Positions 28,807 through 40,675 of a stretch of 64,000 nt of DNA are shown here, piece after piece. Origin of the DNA: Oscarella lobularis (Eukaryota; Porifera; Homoscleromorpha; Homosclerophorida; Oscarellidae); the NCBI RefSeq assembly GCF_947507565.1, contig NC_089193.1, positions 2,103,891 to 2,167,890 on the forward strand, given 5' to 3'. The translations under genes were made by a program, and so were the position numbers. Below the pieces are notes generated by a model. The model searched no databases. It was not told the DNA's origin and worked only from the letters and a program-made list of their open reading frames with translations. The stretch's first letter is position 1. Each line of letters begins with the position of its first letter.

Positions 28807-31800
28807 CGGGACAATTTGTCCTGCGACAATTTTAAAATTGTCCTGGGGACAATTTGTCCTGGGGACAATTTGTCCTGTGACAATTTGTCCTAGGACAATT
28901 TGTCCTGGGACAATTTTAAAATTGTCTTGGGGACAATTTGTCCTGTGACAATTTGTCCTGGGACAATTTGTCCTGGGACAATTTGTCCTGGGACAATTTG
29001 TCATGGGGACAATTTGTCCTGAGGACAATTGGTCGTGGGGTCAATTTGTGCTGGGACAATTTTTAAAATTGTCCTGGGGACAATTTGTCCTATGACAATT
29101 TGTCCTGGGGACATTTTCTCTTGGGACAATTTGTCCTGGGGACAATTTGTCTTGGGACAATTTGTCCTGGGACAATTTGTCCTGGGGACAATTTGTCCTC
29201 GGGACAATTTGTCCTGGGGACAATTTGTCCTCGGACAATTTGTCCTGGGACAATTTGTCCTGGGGACAATTTGTCCTGGGGACAATTTGTCCTGGGACAA
29301 TTTGTCCTGGGACAATTTGTCCTGGGGACAATTTGTCTTGGGACAAATTGTCCTGGGACAATTTGTCCTGGGACAATTTGTCCTGGGACAATTTGTCCTA
29401 GGACAATTTGTCCTGGGACAATTTGTCCTGGGACAATTTGTCCTGGGGACAATTTGTCCTGGGGACAATTTGTCCTGGGACAATTTGTCCTTGGACAATT
29501 TGTCATGGGACAATTTGTCCTGGGGACAATTTGTCCTGATGACAATTTGTCTTGGGACAATTTGTCCTGGGACAATTTGTCCTGGGGACAATTTGTCCTG
29601 GGGACAATTTGTCCTGGGACAATTTGTCCTAGGACAATTTGTACTGGGGACAATTTGTCCTAGGACAATTTGTCCTGGGACAATTTGTCCTGGGACAATT
29701 TGTCCTGGGACAATTTGTCCTGGGGACAATTTGTCCTGGGGACAATTTGTCGTGGGGACAATTTGTCCTGGGGACAAATTGTCCTTCACAATTTGTCCTG
29801 GGACAATTTGTCCTGGGACAATTTGTCCTGGGGACAATTTGTCCTGGGGACAATTTGTCCTGGGGACAATTTGTCCTGGGACAATTTGTCCTGGGACAAT
29901 TTGTCCTGGGGACAATTTGTCCTGGGACAATTTGTCCTGGGGACAATTTGTCTTGGGACAAATTGTCCTGGGACAATTTGTCCTGGGACAATTTGTCCTG
30001 GGACAATTTGTCCTAGGACAATTTGTCCTGGGACAATTTGTCCTGGGACAATTTGTCCTGGGGACAATTTGTCCTGGGGACAATTTGTCCTGGGACAATT
30101 TGTCCTTGGACAATTTGTCATGGGACAATTTGTCCTGGGAACAATTTGTCCTGGGGACAATTTGTCTTGGGACAATTTGTCCTGGGACAATTTGTCCTGG
30201 GGACAATTTGTCCTGGGGACAATTTGTCCTGGGACAATTTGTCCTAGGACAATTTGTACTGGGGACAATTTGTCCTAGGACAATTTGTCCTGGGACAATT
30301 TGTCCTGGGACAATTTGTCCTGGGACAATTTGTCCTGGGGACAATTTGTCCTGGGGACAATTTGTCGTGGGGACAATTTGTCCTGGGGACAAATTGTCCT
30401 TCACAATTTGTCCTGGGACAATTTGTCCTGGGACAATTTGTCCTGGGGACAATTTGTCCTGGGGACAATTTGTCCTGGGGACAATTTGTCCTGGGACAAT
30501 TTGTCCTGGGACAATTTGTCCTGGGGACAATTTTTCCTGGGACAATTTGTCCTGGGGACAATTTGTCCTGGGGACAATTTGTCCTGGGGACAATTTGTCT
30601 TGGGACAATTTGTCCTGGGAGAATTTGTCCTGGGGACAATTTGTCTTGGGACAATTTGTCATGGGAAAATTTGTCCTGGGGACAATTTGTCCTGGGACAA
30701 TTTGTCCTGGAACAATTTGTCCTGGGACAATTTGTCCTGGGGACAATTTGTCCTGGGGACAATTTGTCCTGGGGACAATTTGTCCTGGGACAATTTGTCC
30801 TGGGACAATTTGTCCTGGGGACAATTTGTCCTGGGACAATTTGTCCTGGGGACAATTTGTCCTGGGGACAATTTGTTCTGGGGACAATTTGTCCTGGGAC
30901 AATTTGTCCTGGGACAATTTGTCCTGGGGACAATTTGTCCTGGGACAATTTGTCCTGGGGACAATTTGTCCTGGGGACAATTTGTCCTGGGGACAATTTG
31001 TCCTGGGGACAATTTGTCCTGGGACAATTTGTCCTGGGACAATTTGTCCTGGGACAATTTGTCCTGGGACAATTTGTCCTGGGACAATTTGTCCTAGGAC
31101 AATTTGTCCTGGGGACAATTTGTCCTAGGACAATTTGTCCTGGGACAATTTGTCCTGGGACAATTTGTCCTGGGACAATTTGTCCTGGGGACAATTTGTC
31201 CTGGGGACAATTTGTCGTGGGGACAATTTGTCCTGGGGACAAATTGTCCTTCACAATTTGCCCTGGGACAATTTGTCCTGGGACAATTTGTCCTGGGGAC
31301 AATTTGTCCTGGGGACAATTTGTCCTGGGGACAATTTGTCCTGGGACAATTTGTCCTGGGACAATTTGTCCTGGGGACAATTTGTCCTGGGACAATTTGT
31401 CCTGGGAAAATTTGTCCTGGGGACAATTTGTCCTGGGGACAATTTGTCCTGGGACAATTTGTCCTGGGACAATTTGTCCTGGGACAATTTGTCCTGGGGA
31501 CAATTTGTCATGGGACAATTTGTCCTGGGACAATTTGTCCTGGGGACAATTTGTCCTGGGACAATTTGTCCTGGGACAATTTGTCCTTGGACTATTTGTC
31601 CTGGGACAATTTGTCCTGGGACAATTTGTCCTGGGACAATTTGTCTTAGGACAATTTGTCCTGGGACAATTTGTCCTGGGACAATTTGTCCTGGGACAAT
31701 TTGTCCTGGGGAGAATTTGTCCTGGGACAATTTGTCCTGGGACAATTTGTCCTAGGACAATTTGTCCTGGGACAATTTGTCCTGGGACAATTTGTCCTGG

Positions 31801-32590
31801 GGACAATTTGTCCTTGGGACAATTTGTCCTTGGGACAGTTTGTCCTGTGACAATTTGTCCTGGGACAATTTGTCCTGGCACAATTTGTCCTGGGACAATT
31901 TGTCCCCAGGAGAATTTGTCCTGGGGTCAATTTGTCCCCAGGACAAATTGTCCTGGCACAAATTGTCCGGGCACAATTTGTCCTGGGACAATTTGTCCTG
32001 GGACAATTTGTCCTGGGGACAATTTGTCCTGGGGACCATTTGTCCTGGGGACAATTTTTCCAGGGGACAATTTGTCCTGGGGACAATTTTTCCTGGCACA
32101 ATTTGTCCTGGGACAATTTTTCCTGGGGACAATTTGTCCTGGGGACAATTTGTCCTGGGGACAATTTTTCCTGGCACAATTTGTCCTGGGACAATTTGTC
32201 CTGGGACAATTTGTCCTGGGGACAATTTGTCCTGGGGACAATTTGTCGTGGGGACAATTTGTCCTGGGGACAAATTGTCCTTCACAATTTGTCCTGGGGA
32301 CAATTTTTCCTGGCACAATTTGTCCTGGGACAATTTGTCCTGGGACAATTTGTCCTGGGGACAATTTGTCCTGGGGACAATTTGTCGTGGGGACAATTTC
32401 TCCTGGGGACAAATTGTCCTTCACAATTTGTCCTAGGACAATTTGTCCTGGGAGAATTTGTCCTGGGAGAATTTGTCCTGGGACAATTTGTCCTGGGACA
32501 GTTTGTCCCCAGGACAATTTTTCCTGGGGACAATTTGTTCCCGGGACAATTTGTCCTGGGGCAATTTTTCCTTCTACAATTGTTCCTTGA
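28807..32590. repeat. Satellite A, main array (15/16-base hairpin monomer)
   Basis: Several hundred copies of CCTGGGACAATTTGT (15) and CCTGGGGACAATTTGT (16). Each copy contains the palindrome GGACAA-T-TTGTCC, so both strands look alike. Mixed 15- and 16-base units shift frame without creating stops, which produces meaningless open frames of hundreds of codons on both strands. Higher-order structure is visible: the marker AAATTGTCCTTCACAATT recurs near 29,776, 30,391, 31,241, 32,271 and 32,411, and a 615-base block around GTACTGGGGACAATT occurs at 29,641 and 30,256. Confidence 0.95.
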
Positions 32591-32595
32591 AATTC

Positions 32596-33230
32596 TAAGT
32601 TAATTCAGAATAAATTCTGCATTAATGCAGAATAAATTCCCGATTTATTCTGCATTAATTAAGAATTAATTCTGCATTTATTCAGAATTAATTCTGCAAT
32701 AATTGAAAATAAATTCTGCTTTATTTCAGAATAAATTCTGCATTAATCTAGAATAATTTCAGAATAAATTCTGAATTAATTGAGAATAAATTTCGCATTT
32801 ATTCTGCAATAATTGAGAATAAATTCTGCATTAATTCAGAATAAATTTTGCATTTATTCAGAATAAATTCCGCATTTATTCTGCATTAATTTAGAATTTA
32901 TTTTGCATTTTATCAGAATTAATTCTGCAATAATTCAGAATAAAATCTGAATTAATTCAGAATTAATTCTGAATTAATGCAGAATTTATTCTCAATTAAT
33001 GCAGAATTTATTCTGAATTAATGCAGAATTTATTCTCAATTAATGCAGATTTTATTCTGAATTAATGCTGAATTTTATTCTGAATTAATGCAGAATAAAT
33101 TCTTCATTAATTCTTCATTAATTCTACATTAATTCAGTATAAATTCTGAATTAATTCAGAATAAATTCTGAATTAATTCAGAATAAATCCTGCATTAAGT
33201 CAGAATAAATTCTGTGTTTATTCAGAGAAT
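32596..33230. repeat. Satellite B, left part (about 22-base AT-rich unit)
   Basis: Variants of CAGAATAAATTCTGCATTAA. The monomer contains CAGAAT-AA-ATTCTG (6-base arms) and ATTAAT. More diverged than satellite A. It continues on the other side of the INO80E-like exon. Confidence 0.9.
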
Positions 33231-33491
33231 GTGAGATTTTTTCGCGATGTTTTAGCGCGCGTTACACTCGAAAAGCCCTGCTCGTCGTTCGTCTCAAGTG
33301 CATCGCTTAGCGAGCGAGTTTGAGGTTCTTGATCGACTTCTTGTCGTGTTCCGTCACTTTCTGAACGGTTATTGCTAAGTTTTTCGTCGTCATGGCGTTT
33401 CGGGGTGTACGAGCGATCTTTTAGAACGATCGCCGACGTATCGTCGACTCACGACGGAGCGCCTGTCGTTTTCTTCACCTTACATACGATC

Positions 33492-33566
33492 ATGGATGCT
33501 TCATGGCAGCATAGCTCTCGTAAAGAATATAGAATGTTGAAAAGAAAGCTGAAGCACCTTGTCTAC
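33492..33566 (+). CDS. First exon resembling INO80 complex subunit E, rest not found
   Basis: A 25-codon exon, MDASWQHSSRKEYRMLKRKL then KHLVY, ends in a strong donor (TAC|GTAAGT). It matches the start of the conserved INO80E segment (KKYRNLKRKLKFLIYE in the human protein), a small coiled-coil subunit of the INO80 chromatin remodeller. The upstream 250 bases (33,236-33,491) are unique GC-richer DNA, probably 5' leader and promoter. Satellite B lies on both sides, so the first intron would start inside satellite B. No second exon was found before 38,700. The gene may be truncated, or may have a giant repeat-filled intron. Confidence 0.45.
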
Positions 33567-33581
33567 GTAAGTTCACGATCT

Positions 33582-34905
33582 TTTATTCTGCATTAATTCA
33601 GAATTAATTCTGTATTTATTCAGAATTAATTCTGCATTAATTCAGAATAAATTCTGCATTAATTCAGAATAAATTCCGCATTTTTTCTGCATTAATTCAG
33701 AATTAATTCTGCATTTATTCAGAATAAATTCTGAATTAATTCTGCATTAATTCAGAATTAATTCTGCATTTATTCAGAATTAATTTTGCATTAATTCAGA
33801 ATAAATTCTGCATTAATTCAATATAAATTCTGCTTTAATTCAGAATAACTTCTGCATTTATTCAGAATAAATACTGCATTAATTCAGAATAAATTCTGCA
33901 TTATTTCAGAATAAATTCTGCATTAATTCAGAATAACTTCTGCATTTATTCAGAATAAATACTGCATTAATTCAGAATAAATTCTGCATTAATTCAGAAT
34001 AAATTCTGAATTCATTCAAAATAAATTCTGCATTAATTCAGAATAAATTTCGCATTTATTCTGCATTAATTCAGAATAAATTCTGCATTTATTCAGAATA
34101 AATTCTGCATTAATTCAGAATAAATTCTGCATTAATTCAGAATTAATTCTGAATTAATTCAGAATAAATGCTACATTTATTCAGAATAAATTCTGCATTA
34201 ATTCAGAATAAGTTCTGCATTAATTCAGAATAAGTTCTGCATTAATTCAGAATAAATTCTGCATTAATTCAGAATAAATTCCGCATTAGTTCCGAATAAA
34301 TTCTGCATTAATTCAGAATAAATTCTGCTTTTATTCAGAATAAGTTCTGCATTAATTCAGAATAAATTCTGCATTAGTTCAGAATAAATTCTGCAATAAT
34401 TCAGAATAAATTCTGAATTAATTCTGCATTAATTCAGAATAAATTCTGCATTAATTCAGAATAACTTCTGCATTTATTCAGAATAAATTCTGCTTTAATT
34501 CAGAATAAATTCTGCATTAATTTAGTATAAATTCTGCATTAATTTAGTTTAAATTCCGCATTTATTCAGAATAAATTCGGCATTAGTTCCGAATAAATTC
34601 TGCATTAATTCAGAATAAATTCTAAATTAATTCAGAATAAATTCTGCATTAATTCAGAATAAATTCTTAATTAATTCTTAATAAATTCTGCATTTATTCA
34701 GAATAAATTCTGCATTAATTCAGAATAACTTCTGTATTTATTCAGAATAAATTCTGCATTAATTAAGAATAAATTCTGCAATAATTCAGAATAAATTCTA
34801 AATTAATTCAGAATAAATTCTGCATTGATTCAGAATAAATTCTGAATTAATTCTGAATTAATTCTGCATTAATGCAGAAATTATTCTAGATTAATGCAGA
34901 ATAAT
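33582..34905. repeat. Satellite B, right part
   Basis: Same unit as at 32,596: TTCAGAATAAATTCTGCATTAA and variants with GCATTTATTCAGAAT. No coding sequence. Confidence 0.9.
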
Positions 34906-34911
34906 AATGGT

Positions 34912-35215
34912 TCCTAATTGTGTTACATATTCCTAATTACTTTTCTTAGGGGCATAGGGATGGGAGGAACAATGACAAGGAGATGGGGCGCGAGGGAGAA
35001 GAGGAACAAGCAGGCAGGGAGGAGAAGGATGGTATGTGATGTAGGTAGAGTTTTAGTTATTGAGGGGTCTCTAATTCGTTTTATAGATGTGTAAGAGCGT
35101 AAGGAAGAATGATACGAGCAACGGATGCGAGTGGGAAGAGGAGGATTGGAAGGGAAGGCAATCAGAAGGGAGGATGACTATCGAGGGGGCAAAGGTATGT
35201 GATGTAGGTAGAGTT
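34912..35215 (+). repeat. Repeat C, copy 1
   Basis: Shares the order GGTTCCTAATTGTGTTACAT, GGGGCATAGGGATGGGAGG and GTATGTGATGTAGGTAGAG with 48,973-49,455. It looks like purine-rich exon-like segments, each followed by an intron-like GTATGTG..TAG segment. The product is unknown; a broken, amplified gene fragment is possible. Confidence 0.7.
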
Positions 35216-35327
35216 GTCTTGGGGACAATTGTCCTGGGACATTTGGTCCTGTGACAATTTGTCCAGGGACAATTTGTCCTGGGACAATTTGTCCTGGGAC
35301 AATTTTTCCTGGGAAAATTTGTCCTTA
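35216..35327. repeat. Satellite A, short block
   Basis: About seven units of the GGACAATTTGTCC type between repeat C and satellite D. Confidence 0.85.
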
Positions 35328-36440
35328 CAGGAGAGACCCGTTGGCTAGCCCCCTGTAATTTCGCTGTAATTTATTATAGAAGAGACCCGTTGGCTAGCCC
35401 CTGTAAATTCGCTGTAATTTATTACAGGAGAGACCCGTTGGCTAACCCCCTGTAATTTCGCTGTATTTTATTACAAGAGAGACCCGTTGGCTAACCCCCT
35501 GTAATTTCGCTGTAATTTATTCCAGGAGAGACCCGTTGGCTAGCCCCTGTAATTTCGCTGTAGTTTATTACAGGAGAGACCCGTTAGCTAGCCCCCTGTA
35601 ATTTCGCTGTAATTTATTATTAGGATAGACCCGTTGTCTAGCCCCGGTAATTTCGCTGTAATTTATTACAGGAGAGACCCGTTGGCTAGCCCCCTGTAAT
35701 TTGGCTGTAACTTTTTACAGGAGAGACCCGTTGGCTAGCCCCCTGTAAGTTGGCTGTAATTTATTCCAGGAGAGACCCGTTGACTAACCCCCTGTAATTT
35801 CGCTGTAGTTTATTACAGGAGAGACCCATTGGCTAGCCCCTATAAATTCGCTGTAATATATTACAGGAGATACCCGTTAGCTAGCCTCTGTAATTTCGCT
35901 TTAATTTATTACAGGAGAGACCCGTTGGCTAGCCCCCTGTAAATTCGCTGTAATTTATTACAGGAGATACCCGTTTGCTAACCCCCTGTAATTTCGCTGT
36001 AATTTATTACAGGAGAGACCCGTTGGCTAGCCCCTGTAATTTCGGTGTAATTTATTACAGGAGAGACCCGTTGGCTAGCCCCTGTAATTTCGCTGTAATT
36101 TATTACAGGAGAGACCCGTTGGCTAGCCCCTGTAATTTCGGTGTAATTTATTACAGGAGAGACCCGTTGGCTAGCCCCTGTAATTTCGCTGTAATTTATT
36201 ACAGGAGAGACCCGTTGGCTAGCCCCTGTAATTTCGCTGTAATTTATTACAGCAGATACCCGTTAGCTAACCCCCTGTAATTTCGCTGTAATTTATTATT
36301 AGGAGAGACCCGTTGTCTAGTCTCTGTAATTTTGCTGTAATTTATTACAGGAGAGACCCGTTGGCTAGCCCCCTGTAATTTCGCTGTAATTTATTACAGG
36401 AGAGACCCGTTGGCTAACCCCCTGTAATTTCGCTGTAATT
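35328..36440 (+). repeat. Satellite D, array 1 (48/49-base unit)
   Basis: Units carry AGGAGAGACCCGTTGGCTAG and CCCCTGTAATTTCGCTGTAA. Each unit boundary pairs CCTGTAA with TTACAGG, giving a potential stem with 7-base arms. Frames across it read a 16-residue repeat and are not considered genes. Confidence 0.95.
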
Positions 36441-36985
36441 TTTGGGAGAATTTGTCCTGGGGACAATTTGTCCTTGGACATTTTGTCCTGGGACAATTTG
36501 CCCTGGGACAATTTGTCCTAGGACAATTTGTCCTGGGGACAATTTGTCCTGGGGACAATTTGTCCTGGGACAATTTGTCCTGGGGACAATTTGTCCTGGG
36601 GACAATTTGTCCTGGGACAATTTGTTCTGGGACAATTTGTCCTGGGGACAATTTGTCCTGGGGACAATTTGTCCTGGGGACAATTTGTCCTGGGACAATT
36701 TGTTCTGGGACAATTTGTCCTGGGGACATTTTGTCCTGGGACAATTTGCCCTGGGACAATTTGTCCTAGGACAATTTGTCCTGGGGACAATTTGTCCTGG
36801 GGACAATTTGTCCTGGGACAATTTGTCCTGGGGACAATTTGTCCTGGGGACAATTTGTCCTGGGGACACTTTGTCCTGGGGACACTTTGTCCTGGGGACA
36901 ATTTGTCCTGGGACAATTTGTCCTGGGGACAATTTGTCCTGGGACAATTTTTCCTGGGGACAATATGTCCTGGGAACAATTTGTC
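36441..36985. repeat. Satellite A, block inside the D/E region
   Basis: GGGACAATTTGTCCT units joined sharply to satellite D on the left (CTGTAATTTTTGGGAGAATT) and satellite E on the right. Confidence 0.9.
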
Positions 36986-37329
36986 ACTACAGCTTTCTGT
37001 AGGAGTAGACCCGTACAGCTTTCTGTAGAGATAGACTCTTTAAGTTTCGTTACCCCTCAGCTTTGTGTAGGAGTAGGCCCCTACAGCTTTCTGAAGGGGA
37101 TAGACTGTTTAAGTTTCGTTGTCATTACAGCTTTGTGTAGAGATAGACTCTTTAAGTTTCGTTACCCCTACAGCTTTCTGTAGGAGTAGACCCCTACAAC
37201 TTTCTGTAGGGATAGACTCTTTAAGTTTCGTTACCCCTACAGCTGTCTGTAGGAGTAGACCCCTACAGCTTTCTGTAGGAGTAGGCCCCTACAGCTTTCT
37301 GAAGGGGATAGACTGTTTAAGTTTCGTTG
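36986..37329 (+). repeat. Satellite E (hairpin CTACAG-CTTT-CTGTAG)
   Basis: Units CCCCTACAGCTTTCTGTAGG alternate with GATAGACTCTTTAAGTTTCG. It is the reverse complement of the intronic hairpin element at 905-1,075, here amplified in tandem. Confidence 0.85.
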
Positions 37330-37554
37330 TCCTGGGACAATTTGTCCTTGGACAATTTTTCCTTGGACAATTTGTCCTGGGACAATTTGTCCCAGTGTCC
37401 TGGGACAATTTTTCCTGGGGACAATTTGTCCTGGGGCAATTTGTCTTGGGGACAATTTTTCCTGGGGACAATTTGTCCTGGGACAATTTGTCATGGGACA
37501 ATTTGTCCTGGGACGATTTGTCCTGGGGACAATTTGTCCTAGGGACAATTTGTC
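37330..37554. repeat. Satellite A, block
   Basis: Units of GGACAATTTGTCC between satellites E and D. Confidence 0.9.
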
Positions 37555-38397
37555 CTTACAGGAGAGACCCGTTGGCTAGCCCCTGTAATTTCGCTGTAAT
37601 TTATTACAGGAGAGACCCGTTGGCTAGCCCCTGTAATTTCGCTGTAATTTATTACAGGAAAGACCCGTTGGCTAGCCCCCTGTAATTTCGCTGTAATTTA
37701 TTACAGGAGAGACCCTTTGGCTAGCCCCTGTAATTTCGCTGTAATTTATTGCAGGCGAGACCCGTTGGCTAGCCCCTGTAATTTCGCTGTAGTTTATTAC
37801 AGGAGAGACCCGTTTGCTAACCCCCTGTAATTTCGCTGTAATTTATTACAGGAGAGACCCGTTTACTAACCCCCTGTAAATTCGCTGTAATTTATTACAG
37901 GAGAGACCCGTTGGCTAGCCCCTGTAATTTCGCTGTAGTTTATTACAGGAGAGACCCGTTGGCTAGCCTCTTTAATTTGGCTGTAATTTATTACAGGAGA
38001 GACCCATTGGCTAACCCCCTGTTAATTCGCTGTAATTTATTACAGGAGAGACCCGTTGGCTAACCCCCTGTAATTTCGCTGTAGTTTATTACAGGAGAGA
38101 CCCGTTTGCTAACCCCCTGTAATTTCGCTGTAGTTTATTACAGGAGAGACCCTTTGGCTAGCCCCTGTACTTTCGCTGTAGTTTATTACAGGAGAGATCC
38201 GTTGGCTAACCCCCTGTAATTTCGCTGTAGTTTATTACAGGAGAGACCCTTTGGCTAGCCCCTGTAATTTCGCTGTAATTTATTACAGGAGGGACCCTTT
38301 GGCTAGCCCCTGTAGTTTCGCTCTAATTTATTACAGGAGAGACCCTTTGGCTAACCCCTGTAATTTCGCTGTAATTTATTACAGGAGAGACCCGTTG
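37555..38397 (+). repeat. Satellite D, array 2
   Basis: Same 48/49-base unit as at 35,328, with variants GTTTGCTAAC and GTAGTTTATTACAGG. Confidence 0.95.
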
Positions 38398-38713
38398 GGC
38401 CCTCAACTTTATCTTCAATGCCTTAGAATCGAAATTTAGGCCCTCAACTTTATCTTCAGGGCCTTAGAAACAGAGTTTAGGCCCTCAACTTTATCTTTAG
38501 CTCCTTAGAATCAAAGTTTATGCCCTTAACTTTATCTTTAGGTCCTTAGAATCAAAGTTTAGGCCCTCATCTTTATCTTCAGAACCTTAAAATCGAAGTT
38601 TATGCCCTCAACTTTATCTTCAGGGCCTTAGAATCAAAGTTTAGGCCCTCATCTTTATCTTCAGGGCCTTAGAATCGAAGTTTATGCCCTCAACTTTATC
38701 TTCAGGGCCTTAG
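38398..38713 (+). repeat. Satellite F (42-base unit)
   Basis: About seven units of GGCCCTCAACTTTATCTTCA followed by GGGCCTTAGAATCGAAGTTT. The arms GGCCCT and AGGGCC pair within a unit. The last unit provides the splice acceptor (GGCCTTAG) of the first visible NUP98 exon. A diverged relative lies at 58,757-58,830. Confidence 0.85.
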
Positions 38714-40018
38714 AATCAATTCTTTTCGAAGTCGCAGACAACGACGACGAATGGGATTTGTCGAAGATGAAGCACGATATGCTCGTTCCTAGGAAGAGCG
38801 TGAAGACGTTGGTCATCAAGCCGAAATCGACACGAGACGTAAATGTCGTAGTAGTCCAGAACGCAGCTTCAACAACTACATAGATCGTTTTAGAAAAGTG
38901 TGACCTTCAATACGAGTCAATCAGGGGCTTCTCCTTCGGTCGGACAGTCCGCCATCGCCGCCGCGACGTCGACGTCATCCAACGCGGCTCTTTCCGCGCT
39001 CATAACAAGAACGGCTCCGAAGTGGCCAGAAGCACGCCGAAGACGACGTCAGGGGGAAATCTCAGGCGGAAATCTCTTCTCGGATACGTGAGTGGGAGAA
39101 ATTTCAATAGAAAACCGGCTTCGCTCTCAGTCTTTTCTCTTTCTTAAGTTTTAGTTATACTCCGTCTGAGAGCACCGTTGGAGGGCTGGCGGAGCCTCCT
39201 ACGTTCGCTGGATTCACTCCCGCTGCGTCTTCGGCGATCGGAGACGAGAGCATTCCCTCCGGAGCGAGTCCGTCTGGCGCCGATTCGGTGGGTGGAACGG
39301 GAAAAGTCGATCCGACGACGGGCATCACTTTGACGCGGCCCGGTTATTACATGAAGCCGTCGTTGGCCGAATTGCAAGCGTTGGCTCCGTCCCACAATTC
39401 GTCTGGGCCCATCGAAGTGGAGGACTTCAAGGTAGGAAGAGAGGGATACGGGTACGTCGTTTTCGAAGGGAAGACGAATGTTCGCGGATTGAATTTGGAC
39501 GAAATCGGTGAAATTTTTAATTGATTAGATCTTCGCTTTTTTGAAAACTAATCTTTTTCAGTTCATATAAGACGTAAAGAAATTTGCGTCTATCCCGACG
39601 ACGACGACGACGTCAAACCTTCCTGTGGCGAAGAATTGAACAAAGGCGCGTTTGTGTACCTCGAAAAGACGTGGCCAATTGATAAATCGACGCGAGAAGC
39701 AATCAAGGCAAAAACTCTGAAACCCAATGAAGATGGCTCTCATACGATATTCTTTCTTTCTTTAGGACCCTGAACGACTCGCATCAATGCGCTATTCTGA
39801 CAAAGTGGAGCGTCTAACGGCGAAAATGGGCGCGACATTCATTGACTACGAACCTGGAAGCGGAGCGTGGACTTTCAAGGTAGACACGGCATGCGTTTTT
39901 TGTCTATCTATTCTACAGGCGTTCTTCCCTATAGGTTGATCACTTTTCCAAGTATGGCCTCGTTGACGAGGATTCCGACGAGGAAAATGCGGTTGCCAAG
40001 AAACGTCAGAAAGGAGAA

Positions 40019-40065
<47 letters not shown>

Positions 40066-40675
40066 TGCCAATCAGCAGCCGAAGCCGAAGCCGGGTCGGA
40101 CTCAAGCGTCTTCCGCTTTCCCGCCAGCCGATCCTATCCCGTCACAAACTCAAACTCCTCTCATATTGGACGACGACACTGAAATGAAAGACTCCGCTGA
40201 CGACAGCGACGACGAGGATTCCTTTGCAAAATCCTTTCACATGGACGATGAAGACGTTGACCACGACGACGACGACGACCACGACGACGAACAAGTCGTC
40301 AAAGGACAGTCGGAGAAGACGGCTGCCGCTCTCAAGATCAACCCGCAGCATTTTCAAGTGATGAAAGTGTCGTTTTTTGGCGACGAAGACGACGACTATG
40401 CGGAAATGCAGCTCGGCAAAGAAAACCGACTTCCTCCCCTGTTTCCAACGGGAAAATCGCCTGGATTCGTTCCGTGGAGACAGACGACGTCGAGCGTCCA
40501 ACGTTTGGTTCAATCGCCGATACCGTTGGGTGCGACTCTCTTCCCGGCGTCGACGTACCTTCTCAGAGTTCAGAGAATGGACGTCTCCAGCAGACCGCCA
40601 CGTGGAATTCCTCAGCAATCGTCTCGTTCCTTCCGCGCTCATGCCGCTACCCTGACTCGAGAGAAACGCGTCATT
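38714..40675 (+). CDS. NUP98: NUP98(-96) nucleoporin, autoproteolytic domain region only
   Basis: Nuclear pore protein whose precursor cuts itself at HF|S. Exons 38,714-38,838, 38,894-39,087, 39,155-39,507, 39,562-39,707, 39,766-39,879 and 39,935 onward join with matching phases. Blocks: DMLVPRKSVKTLVIKP, then TGITLTRPGYYMKPSLAEL, KVGREGYGYVVFEGKTNVRG, LNLDEI, VHIRRKEICVYPD, WPIDKSTREAIK, and GSGAWTFKVDHFSKYGLVDE, which contains the cleavage site. A polyalanine run (GCG repeats, 40,019-40,067), acidic stretches and LKINPQHFQVMKVSFFGDE follow. The intron 39,708-39,765 is GC-AG. The FG-repeat N terminus and the whole NUP96 part are not in the window. The frame runs directly into satellite G at about 40,675. 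Confidence 0.85.

Noticed and set aside
29001-32590. Open frames of 500-780 codons on both strands in satellite A
   Set aside because: Pure repeat of a stop-free 15/16-base monomer; open in several frames on both strands, with no start context or domain.
28807-32590. CRISPR-like array
   Set aside because: Direct repeats with no distinct spacers, in an animal genome; the units are contiguous satellites.
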